DNA of 11,516 nt, taken from assembly GCA_037442065.1 (NCBI GenBank), contig JBBIQZ010000020.1, positions 1-11,516 on the forward strand, written 5' to 3'. The notes beneath the pieces are model-generated. The model ran no database searches. It had not been told where the DNA came from and saw only the letters and a program-made list of their open reading frames with translations. Below are positions 1-5,798 of the stretch, one piece after another. The first letter of the stretch is position 1, and every line of letters starts with the position of its first letter. Source of the stretch: JBBIQZ01 sp037442065 (lineage in GTDB: Bacteria > Patescibacteriota > CPR2_A > CG2-30-33-46). The position numbers were made by a program, and so were the translations under genes.

Positions 1-17
1 AAAGGAAGGTGAGCTAG

Positions 18-296
18 ATGCTGATACAGGTTAACGGCTGCGGAGGAAACAAATTATTTGAATTTATAAGCAAGAAAATTAATTCACCATTGTTAGAGGA
101 GACCGATCTTCTAGCTATTAGAACAATACAACTCAACGAGGAGCTTAAAAAAGCTGGTTTCGGGCAATGGGTTATTACCCAAGAGCAGATGAAAGAAATG
201 TTAAAGGAAGCTGAAAGGACAGGAGATTCTCTTATTCTTGTTTTGCCAAATCTTTGTCCTAATAGCGGCGAAATGATAATTAAGGAATTTCTATAA
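18..296 (+). CDS. Hypothetical 92-aa protein
   Basis: I do not recognise this small protein and assign no function. The start is well supported: a strong ribosome-binding site (AAGGAAGGTGA, positions 2-12) lies five bases before the ATG, the best such site in the window. The product is probably soluble and cytoplasmic, with no signal peptide or clear membrane segment. It opens with MLIQVNGCGG, has a charged helical middle (about residues 25-70, rich in K and E) and ends in a hydrophobic strand-like stretch (SLILVLPNLCP, about residues 71-81). Its two cysteines, C8 and C80, sit near opposite ends, with no CxxC pair. A terminator follows within 25 bases, so it ends a transcription unit whose earlier part lies outside the window. 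Coding status is likely from the binding site plus terminator; function is unknown. Confidence 0.7.
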   Translation: MLIQVNGCGGNKLFEFISKKINSPLLEETDLLAIRTIQLNEELKKAGFGQWVITQEQMKEMLKEAERTGDSLILVLPNLCPNSGEMIIKEFL

Positions 297-319
297 AATA
301 AATTTATAACAATGTTAGT

Positions 320-341
320 GAAGGCACTATGCCTTCTTTTT
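320..341 (+). terminator. Rho-independent terminator after the 92-aa gene
   Basis: A perfect 6-bp stem (GAAGGC at 320-325, GCCTTC at 331-336) with a 5-base loop is followed directly by TTTTT (337-341). It starts 24 bases past the stop codon and separates this gene from the ispH operon. The stem is short but GC-rich for this sequence. Confidence 0.75.
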
Positions 342-383
342 ATTTACCTACAATAATTTAATTAGTTAACAAAAAGGTAAATA
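341..383 (+). repeat. 9-bp inverted repeat TATTTACCT/AGGTAAATA
   Basis: TATTTACCT (341-349) is the exact reverse complement of AGGTAAATA (375-383), with 25 bases between them. The inner heptamer TATTTAC recurs in both orientations in the palindrome at 431-444, making four copies in about 100 bases around the ispH promoter. This could be a set of regulator half-sites or a weak hairpin; no regulator is identified. Confidence 0.4.
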
Positions 384-397
384 ACCCCGTACTAATT

Positions 398-426
398 TTG
401 CCATTACTGAAAAGGTTAGATTTAAT
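398..426 (+). promoter_or_regulatory. Predicted sigma70-type promoter for the ispH operon
   Basis: TTGCCA (398-403) and TTTAAT (421-426) each match the -35 and -10 consensus at five of six positions and are separated by the ideal 17 bp. Transcription would start near 433, giving a leader of roughly 138 bases before the ispH ATG. It lies after a terminator and before a five-gene run, where a promoter is needed. Confidence 0.55.
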
Positions 427-430
427 AAAT

Positions 431-444
431 TATTTACGTAAATA
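431..444 (+). promoter_or_regulatory. 14-bp perfect palindrome at the expected start site, possible operator
   Basis: TATTTACGTAAATA is exactly self-complementary and begins four bases after the predicted -10 box, so it would cover the transcription start. A dimeric repressor there would block initiation. Its half-site TATTTAC is also found at 341-347 and, inverted, at 377-383. The operator role is inference. Confidence 0.4.
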
Positions 445-570
445 GCAGAAGCAAAGCATGTGACTCGAATAGGGTCATCCTTTTATTCTCAAGTGCTTTG
501 CCATGAGTTTTTTAACAAAATTAGTGTGTGGGGTTTGTTCAATTTAGTTATCCTTGCTAAAATAAGCATT
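445..570 (+). promoter_or_regulatory. Leader of the ispH operon with an 8-bp stem
   Basis: The untranslated leader contains GCAAAGCA (451-458) and its exact complement TGCTTTGC (494-501), which could form a stem closing a 35-base loop. An open frame with a GTG at 460 runs in phase into ispH, but the peptide it would add (MTRIGSSFYS...) lies before the family's conserved start and is unlikely to be made as part of IspH. There is no obvious Shine-Dalgarno site before the ATG at 571. No known riboswitch class was recognised. Confidence 0.3.
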
Positions 571-1545
571 ATGAAAATCATTGTTGCCAAAGAAGCCGGG
601 TTTTGTTTTGGGGTAAAAAGGGCATCAGACATGGCCATTAAAGAAGCTAGTCACGAAAATTTAAATACCTTTGGCCCCTTAATTCATAATTCGGAATTTA
701 TTAAATTCTTAGAAAAAAAGGGAGTTTTTGTTGCTAAAAATTTAAGTGAAATAAAAGCAAAAAAAGTAATTATTCGCTCGCATGGCATTTCTTGCAAACT
801 AGAGAAAAAAATCAAAGAAAAGAACATAAAAATTGCCGATGCCACTTGTCCTTTTGTAAAAAGGGTCCAAAAATTAGCCGAGAACTTAGAAAAAGAAGGT
901 TATAAGGTTTTAATCTTGGGCGAAAAAAACCACCCGGAGGTTGTAGGTATCAAAAGCTATGCGCCAAAAGCTAAGGTCATAAAAAGCATTAAGGATATTT
1001 CTGGGTTTAAACTAAATCAAAAGCTAGCTTTAATTTCCCAAACTACCCAAAATACTAAACTTTTTGAGGAATTAACTAGGTATTTAAAATCTAAGTTTAA
1101 AAATTTTAAAGCCATAAATACTATTTGCGATGCTTCGGTAAAAAGGCAGAACGCGGCTAGACAATTGGCAAAAAAAGTGGATATAATGGTTGTTATAGGC
1201 GGCAAAAACTCTTCCAACACCACGCGCTTGGCAGAAATTTGTGGAAAGATTACCAAAACCTATCACATTGAAAATGAAAAAGAGCTAAAAAGAGTGTGGT
1301 TTACTCCGTTAGAAAACAAAGCTTCTTTAAAAAAGAAAAATTTTATAGGAAGAGTGATGGTTGTTAAGAAGAAAAATTTTCTAACGGGGTTTAAAAAAGT
1401 AGAAACCATTGGCATTACCGCCGGCGCTTCCACACCTGATTTTTCTATTAAGGCAGTAGTTTTAGAGATTAAAAAATTAAACCTATCGGAATTTACCGCG
1501 CGAAAAACCACGGTCGGTTTTCCCAGCGAGAAAACCGCCGTTTAG
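571..1545 (+). CDS. ispH: 4-hydroxy-3-methylbut-2-enyl diphosphate reductase (IspH/LytB)
   Basis: IspH is the iron-sulfur enzyme of the last MEP-pathway step, reducing HMBPP to IPP and DMAPP in the cytoplasm. The 324-aa product has the three cluster cysteines C12 (FCFGV), C93 (DATCPF) and C186 (TICDAS), substrate histidines H39 (GPLIHN), H71 (RSHG) and H121, proton-donor E123 (HPEV), T158/T159 (SQTT), S214-N216 and S287 (TAGASTP). The start at 571 is chosen because MKIIVAKEAGFCFG is the usual N terminus. Two oddities stand out. Residues 245-274 are an extra 30-aa segment encoded by an inverted-repeat insert; without it the text reads RVWF-KKVETIGITAG, the normal family spacing. The last 19 or so residues (from S306) come from a repeat element covering the gene's end. 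Catalytic residues are intact, so activity is likely if the insert loops out. Identity is very secure. Confidence 0.95.
   Translation: MKIIVAKEAGFCFGVKRASDMAIKEASHENLNTFGPLIHNSEFIKFLEKKGVFVAKNLSEIKAKKVIIRSHGISCKLEKKIKEKNIKIADATCPFVKRVQKLAENLEKEGYKVLILGEKNHPEVVGIKSYAPKAKVIKSIKDISGFKLNQKLALISQTTQNTKLFEELTRYLKSKFKNFKAINTICDASVKRQNAARQLAKKVDIMVVIGGKNSSNTTRLAEICGKITKTYHIENEKELKRVWFTPLENKASLKKKNFIGRVMVVKKKNFLTGFKKVETIGITAGASTPDFSIKAVVLEIKKLNLSEFTARKTTVGFPSEKTAV
1298..1393 (+). mobile_element. 90-bp in-frame palindromic insertion element within ispH
   Basis: GGTTTA occurs at 1298-1303 and again exactly 90 bases later at 1388-1393, like a target-site duplication. Between the copies lie perfect 11-bp inverted repeats, CCGTTAGAAAA (1306-1316) and TTTTCTAACGG (1377-1387), extended after a 5-base mismatch by CTTCTT/AAGAAG (1322-1327 and 1366-1371). 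Removing one 90-bp unit restores the standard IspH text from W243-F244 to K275. The insert keeps the frame and encodes 30 mostly basic residues (245-274). It has no room for a transposase, so any mobility would be non-autonomous. Comparison to Rickettsia palindromic elements is by behaviour only; no sequence relationship is claimed. Confidence 0.7.
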
Positions 1546-1629
1546 CTCTCGGGCTCTCTCGTTTTGACTTCATCAAAACACCATGCCCGTTCGCCCTGCG
1601 AGAAATTTTTCTTTGCTGTAAATTCCGAT
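1485..1629. repeat. Element of about 145 bp with inverted ends at the ispH/uppS junction
   Basis: ATCGGAATTTA (1485-1495) pairs exactly with TAAATTCCGAT (1619-1629). The arms continue after a mismatched stretch with GAAAAA (1502-1507) and TTTTTC (1606-1611). Inside are an 11-bp stem with one bulge (1511-1522 with 1530-1540) and a 7-bp stem GTTTTGA/TCAAAAC (1561-1567 with 1573-1579). By hand count it is about 49% G+C, well above the flanking genes. The motif CC(A/T)GCGAGAAA appears twice. It encodes the end of IspH, including its stop, and leaves an open frame running into uppS. It looks like a MITE-like or palindromic repeat; no clear target duplication is visible. Confidence 0.55.
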
Positions 1630-1656
1630 GAAATATTTGTTATCAATAAATATCGA

Positions 1657-2322
1657 ATGCAAAAAATACCAAAACACATAGCAATAATTATGGACGGAAA
1701 CCGAAGGTGGGCCAAAAAGAAAGGTTTGCCTTTTAAAGCAGGACACCAAGAGGGAGTTGGGGCTTTAAAGAAGATTGTAAATTATGCCGGCAAGATCGGC
1801 GTAAAATATCTTACGGTTTTTGCCTTTTCAACCGAGAATAAATTAAGGTCAAAAATAGAAGTTGCTGCTCTTTATAAATTATTTGAAGAATCTTTAGAAA
1901 AAGAAATCCCGGAGTTAAACCAAAATAATGTTTATTTAAAATTTATAGGCAATCTTTTAGAACTACCAAAGCCTTTTCAAAAAAAAGCTAAGAAAGCCGA
2001 AAGTATTTTAAAGAAAAATACTGGCTTAAGGTTCATTATCGCTTTAAACTACGGAAGCCGGGCCGAAATTGTGAAGGCTGCCCAAAATTCATCTTCGGTT
2101 TCGGAAAAAAGTATTGCAAAAAATCTTTACACTGCCGGATTGCCGGAGTTGGATCTTTTAATAAGAACCGGCGGCGAGCAGAGGCTGTCTAATTTTTTAT
2201 TATGGCAGGTCGCCTACTCAGAACTTTATTTTACTAAAGTTTTGTGGCCCGATTTTAAAGAAAGTGATTTTATGAAAGCAATTTTAGATTATAATAATAG
2301 ACAAAGAAGATTTGGCAAATGA
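1657..2322 (+). CDS. uppS: Isoprenyl transferase (undecaprenyl diphosphate synthase)
   Basis: This cis-prenyltransferase adds IPP units to a short allylic diphosphate to make the C55 carrier for peptidoglycan precursors; it acts at the inner face of the membrane. The 221-aa product has the family landmarks in order: HIAIIMDGNRRW with catalytic D13, H30 (AGH), FAFSTEN (55-61), ALNYGSRAEI (129-138) and RTGGEQRLSNFLLWQ (170-184) with E189 and WPDF near the end. It is slightly shorter than the usual 230-250 aa, mainly between SRAEI and LYTAGLP. The normally conserved tryptophan after FSTEN is lysine (K62), and the following RP is RS (R64-S65); this is unusual but the active-site acids and arginines remain. 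The ATG at 1657 is chosen because the open frame further upstream is repeat sequence. No Shine-Dalgarno site is obvious. Confidence 0.93.
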   Translation: MQKIPKHIAIIMDGNRRWAKKKGLPFKAGHQEGVGALKKIVNYAGKIGVKYLTVFAFSTENKLRSKIEVAALYKLFEESLEKEIPELNQNNVYLKFIGNLLELPKPFQKKAKKAESILKKNTGLRFIIALNYGSRAEIVKAAQNSSSVSEKSIAKNLYTAGLPELDLLIRTGGEQRLSNFLLWQVAYSELYFTKVLWPDFKESDFMKAILDYNNRQRRFGK

Positions 2323-3422
2323 ATACAAAGTTTAAAATAAAGAATAAAATAGATTTTCATAAAGAACTTTCTAAGAGAGGAAAATGGGTTAAGGATTATT
2401 TATTAAATCATTACTACAAAAATAATTTAAAACCCAAAGACATTCTTGAGGGAGCTTTTAACTATACCGAAGCCGGCGGAAAATCTTTACGGCCGGCAAT
2501 TTTACTTTTTTCTTGCGGAGCAGCTGGCGGTGAAGAAAAGAAAGCTCTTCCTGCGGCCGCGGCTTTAGAAATGTATCACACTTGGACTTTAGTTCATGAC
2601 GATATTATTGATAATGATGATTTGCGGAGAGGCAAGCCCACCGTTCATAAAAATTTTTACAATAAAGCCCTAAAAAGAGGCTACGCCGAAAAAGAAGCTT
2701 TGGATTATGGGAAAAATATAGCTATTTTGGTAGGCGACATTCAGCATGCTTGGACAATTTCTTTGTTTGAAGAGCTTTATTCAAAATATAAGTTTGATCC
2801 AGCCATGGTTTTAAAAATAATATTAGAATTAGAAAAAGGGGTGTCTCCTTTATTAATTGAAGGGGAGACTTTAGACATTCAATACGAAAAAAGGAGACTA
2901 GGGGAATTAACAAAAGAAGATATTTTAGGAATGTCGGCAAAAAAAACCGGCGAACTTTACGGCTATTCCGCGAAAATTGGGGCGATGATAGGCCTTAAAA
3001 ATGCTAACGAAAATCATCCTTTAACAAAAGCTGTTTCTTCTTTTTGTTATAACTGCGGAATTGCCTTTCAACTGCAGGATGACATTTTGGACCTTACCTC
3101 AAAAGAAAAAGATATCGGTAAACCGATAGGTTCGGATATTAGAGAAGGCAAAAGAACGACCATCGTTTGGTATGCTTATCAGAATGCCAACAAAAAGGAG
3201 AAAAAAAATCTATTAAAACTTATTGGTAATAAGAAAGCCACCAAAGAAGAGATTAAAGAGGCGATAAATCTTTTGATTTTCCTAAACGGTATTTCTGAAA
3301 CTGAAAAATTGGCCTTAAATTATATTAAAAAAGCTAAAGGGTTCTTAAAAGCTATTCCTCAGTCGAATTATAAAAAACTTTTGGAATCTTGGGCAGACTT
3401 TATGGTATCAAGGAATTTTTAA
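2319..3422 (+). CDS. Short-chain trans-polyprenyl diphosphate synthase (FPP/GGPP synthase family)
   Basis: This all-helical prenyltransferase condenses IPP with DMAPP and longer allylic diphosphates. The 367-aa protein shows GGKSLRP (53-59, IPP binding), the first Asp-rich motif DDIID (D94, D95, D98) followed by LRRG, and the second motif DDILD (D254, D255, D258) followed by GSDIREGKRT. The first motif has the short DDxxD form, not the DDxxxxD of typical bacterial FPP synthases. A bulky tryptophan (W89) sits five residues before it, where large side chains are known to limit chain length, so FPP or GGPP is the likely product. It overlaps uppS by four bases (ATGA), implying coupled translation and a direct supply of primer to UppS. 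Exact chain length cannot be read from sequence, so no gene symbol is given. Confidence 0.9.
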   Translation: MNTKFKIKNKIDFHKELSKRGKWVKDYLLNHYYKNNLKPKDILEGAFNYTEAGGKSLRPAILLFSCGAAGGEEKKALPAAAALEMYHTWTLVHDDIIDNDDLRRGKPTVHKNFYNKALKRGYAEKEALDYGKNIAILVGDIQHAWTISLFEELYSKYKFDPAMVLKIILELEKGVSPLLIEGETLDIQYEKRRLGELTKEDILGMSAKKTGELYGYSAKIGAMIGLKNANENHPLTKAVSSFCYNCGIAFQLQDDILDLTSKEKDIGKPIGSDIREGKRTTIVWYAYQNANKKEKKNLLKLIGNKKATKEEIKEAINLLIFLNGISETEKLALNYIKKAKGFLKAIPQSNYKKLLESWADFMVSRNF

Positions 3423-4534
3423 TGGGTACTTTATTATTTATTTTGTCATTTCTTTTTGTTTTCGGTCTTTTGGTTTTTGTTCACGAATTAGGTCATTTTT
3501 TAGCTGCCAAAAGATCAAAAGTGGAGGTTTTGGAATTTGGTTTTGGTTTTCCGCCAGCAATCTTTAAAAAGAAAATCGGCGAGACGGTTTATTCTATAAA
3601 TGCCATTCCTTTAGGCGGCTTTGTAAGAATGCTTGGAGAAGATGGGGGAGAAGCACAAAATCCCAAAAGTTTTGCCGCAAAGCCAAAGCTTATAAAGGCA
3701 AAAATAATCGTTGCCGGAGTTTTAATGAATTTTGTCTTAGCCTGGGCAATTTTCTCCCTGCTTTATGCGATTGGTTTTTCTTCGCTTATTCCCGGGACCG
3801 AAAATCATCTAGGCGTTGCTCAGCATATTTATATTGAAGATATTCAAAAAGATACCCCCGCCTTTAATAAAGGAGTCCAAAAAGGTGATGAACTCTTAAC
3901 AATCGACGGAAAGAAAGTCACCGACGTGGATTTTTTTAGACAAGAAACCAAAAATAAAATCGGTCAAGAAGTTAAAGTTGAAATTAAAAGGGGCAGCGAA
4001 ATAAAATCTTTAAGCCTTGTTCCTTTTTCCGAAAACATCAGCGGCCAGGAAGTTGGCAGGATTGGGATTGCAGTTTCGGAATTAGTTAAAGCCAATAATA
4101 TTTTGTTTTCTCCTATTGCCGGTCTTTCGGAATCTTTCCGTTTGGCAAAACTCACGGTTTTAGGAATTTTTGGTTTCTTTGCTAAAATTATTACAACTTT
4201 TACCTTGGGCGAAGAAGTTGTGGGTCCGGTAGGAATTGCCGTTTTAACTAACCAAGTAAGGCAGTTGGGATTTACTTTTCTTTTGCAATTTATCGCAATT
4301 TTATCTATTTCTTTAGCGCTTTTAAATATTTTGCCTGTTCCCGGTTTGGATGGCGGCCATCTTTTAGTAACTTTTGTTGAAAAATTAAGGGGCCGAGATA
4401 TAAACAATTCACTAAAAAACACTTTAACTATGATTGGGCTAATACTTCTTATTATTTTAGTGGTTATTGTAACCACAAAAGACTTAAACCGTTTTGGCAT
4501 AATAGAAAGTATTAAAAAAGCTTTTGGATTTTAA
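3422..4534 (+). CDS. rseP: RIP metalloprotease RseP (site-2 protease)
   Basis: This is an intramembrane zinc protease of the M50 family that cleaves membrane-bound regulators or leftover signal peptides. The 370-aa product has a first membrane helix (about 2-20) carrying the zinc motif HELGH (H21, E22, H25), a second hydrophobic segment (about 94-122), one PDZ domain (about 130-200, GVQKGDELLTIDGKKV), and NILPVPGLDGG (302-312) with the third zinc ligand D310, then a C-terminal helix (about 331-350). A single PDZ domain is the common arrangement outside proteobacteria. The start at 3422 shares one base with the upstream stop (TAATG) and puts HELGH at the usual distance from the N terminus. The position between uppS and proS matches a widely conserved gene order. 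The substrate is unknown. Confidence 0.92.
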   Translation: MGTLLFILSFLFVFGLLVFVHELGHFLAAKRSKVEVLEFGFGFPPAIFKKKIGETVYSINAIPLGGFVRMLGEDGGEAQNPKSFAAKPKLIKAKIIVAGVLMNFVLAWAIFSLLYAIGFSSLIPGTENHLGVAQHIYIEDIQKDTPAFNKGVQKGDELLTIDGKKVTDVDFFRQETKNKIGQEVKVEIKRGSEIKSLSLVPFSENISGQEVGRIGIAVSELVKANNILFSPIAGLSESFRLAKLTVLGIFGFFAKIITTFTLGEEVVGPVGIAVLTNQVRQLGFTFLLQFIAILSISLALLNILPVPGLDGGHLLVTFVEKLRGRDINNSLKNTLTMIGLILLIILVVIVTTKDLNRFGIIESIKKAFGF

Positions 4535-4535
4535 A

Positions 4536-5777
4536 ATGAAGCAATCAGAATTATTTTCAAAAACCCAAAAAGAAATATCAAAAGAAACTCAATCTTTAAA
4601 CCACCAATTATTGGTGAGGGGCGGCTATATCGATCAACTGGCGGCCGGAATCTATACTTATTTACCCCTCGGTTTAAAAGTTTTAAAGAAAATTGAAAAT
4701 ATTGTTCGGGATGAGATGGTAAAAGCTGGTGGTCAAGAGATTTTGATGCCGGCGCTTCAGCCGGCTGAAAATTGGAAAGAGACGGGCCGATGGGATTTGA
4801 TGGACGACCTTTTTCGATTTACAAGTTTTTATACCAAAAAAGAATTTGCGCTAGGACCGACGCACGAAGAAATTTTATCTCCCTTGGCTAAAAAAATTTT
4901 TACATCCTATAAAGATTTTCCTTTTGCCGTCTTTCAGATTCAAACCAAATTCCGAGACGAAAAGCGAGCCAAATCCGGTATTTTACGCGGTCGGGAATTT
5001 TTAATGAAAGATTATTATTCTTTCCATGTTTCTGAAGAGGATTTAGATAAATATTACGAAAAGATGGGGAAAGTTTACGATCGCGTTTTTGATCGGCTTG
5101 GAATCGGCAAAAAAACTTATTATACTTATGCTTCCGGCGGCTCATTTTCTAAATTTTCTCATGAATATCAAACCGTAACTCCGGCCGGAGAGGATACAAT
5201 TTATGTCTGCGATAAATGCAGTGTTGCTATCAATAAAGAAATCATTAAGGAACTAAAAAATGTTTGCCCTAAATGCGGAAATAAAGATTTGCGTCAGGAA
5301 AAAGGGATAGAGGTTGGCAATATTTTTAAATTAAAGGATAAGTTTACCAAACCATTTGGCTATTATTTTATTGATAAAGATGGCAAGGAAAAGCCCGTTC
5401 TTATGGGTTGCTATGGAATTGGCATTTCTCGGGTTTTGGGGGCAATCGTTGAGGTTTTAAGTGATAAAAACGGAATTATTTGGCCTAAGGAAGTAGCGCC
5501 GTTTCAAGTTCATCTTTTAAGCTTAAATTCAGATAGGCAAGCTTTGGATATTTATAAGAAGTTAACCGATTTGGGTATTGAAGTTTTGTTAGATGATAGG
5601 GAAGAGTCCGCTGGAGTAAAACTAAACGATGCGGATTTAATAGGGATTTCCTTAAGAGTTGTTGTAAGCGACAAGAATGAAGCTAAAGGCAAGGTAGAAA
5701 TAAAAAAGAGAGCTTCCTTAAAGCCTATTTTTGTTGCAAAGAATACACTTGTTAAGGCAATCAAAAAGATGCTATAA
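4536..5777 (+). CDS. proS: Prolyl-tRNA synthetase, short form lacking the editing domain
   Basis: This class II synthetase charges tRNA-Pro with proline. The 413-aa protein has the class II core: PAENWKETGRW after motif 1, the LGPTHEE loop (106-112), motif 2 FRDEKRAKSGILRGREFLMKD (139-159), motif 3 GCYGIGISR (291-299) and an anticodon-binding domain (about 320-413). Standard bacterial ProRS is about 570 aa, because an editing domain of about 180 residues lies between motifs 2 and 3. Here that slot holds only about 40 residues with two CxxC pairs (C225/C228 and C244/C247), a likely zinc knuckle, before IEVGNIFKL resumes the normal sequence. It should therefore be unable to clear mischarged Ala-tRNA-Pro in cis. 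The ATG at 4536 is one base after the rseP stop; a TTG four codons upstream inside rseP is less likely. Confidence 0.94.
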   Translation: MKQSELFSKTQKEISKETQSLNHQLLVRGGYIDQLAAGIYTYLPLGLKVLKKIENIVRDEMVKAGGQEILMPALQPAENWKETGRWDLMDDLFRFTSFYTKKEFALGPTHEEILSPLAKKIFTSYKDFPFAVFQIQTKFRDEKRAKSGILRGREFLMKDYYSFHVSEEDLDKYYEKMGKVYDRVFDRLGIGKKTYYTYASGGSFSKFSHEYQTVTPAGEDTIYVCDKCSVAINKEIIKELKNVCPKCGNKDLRQEKGIEVGNIFKLKDKFTKPFGYYFIDKDGKEKPVLMGCYGIGISRVLGAIVEVLSDKNGIIWPKEVAPFQVHLLSLNSDRQALDIYKKLTDLGIEVLLDDREESAGVKLNDADLIGISLRVVVSDKNEAKGKVEIKKRASLKPIFVAKNTLVKAIKKML

Positions 5778-5778
5778 T
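5749..5778 (+). promoter_or_regulatory. Predicted promoter for the mre operon
   Basis: TTGTTA (5749-5754) and a perfect TATAAT (5773-5778) are separated by 18 bp, within the last codons of proS; the -10 box overlaps its stop codon. Transcription would start near 5785, just upstream of the mreB ribosome-binding site GGAGAG (5790-5795). It lets mreBCD-mrdA be expressed apart from the ispH operon, though read-through remains possible. Confidence 0.5.
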
Positions 5779-5798
5779 GACTTTTCTTTGGAGAGAAA

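Noticed and set aside
460..570. Upstream GTG start giving IspH a 37-aa N-terminal extension
   Set aside because: IspH proteins begin at MKIIVAKEAGFCFG, with the first cluster cysteine near residue 12; the extra peptide is not family-like, and the region contains leader stems.
1304..1387. Frameshift or pseudogene in ispH
   Set aside because: The insert is a multiple of three with no stop, and all catalytic residues before and after it are intact.
1564..1656. Longer UppS start inside the repeat element
   Set aside because: The frame is open only because repeat sequence is in phase; the family starts shortly before HIAIIMDGNRRW, which fits the ATG at 1657.
3389..3421. RseP start 33 bases upstream within the prenyl synthase gene
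   Set aside because: The ATG at 3422 overlaps the upstream stop by one base and puts HELGH at the normal distance; the extra residues come from the other gene's sequence.
3964..4500. 178-aa open frame on the minus strand
   Set aside because: It lies wholly opposite rseP, encodes no recognisable motif and has no binding site; it is a shadow of a secure gene.
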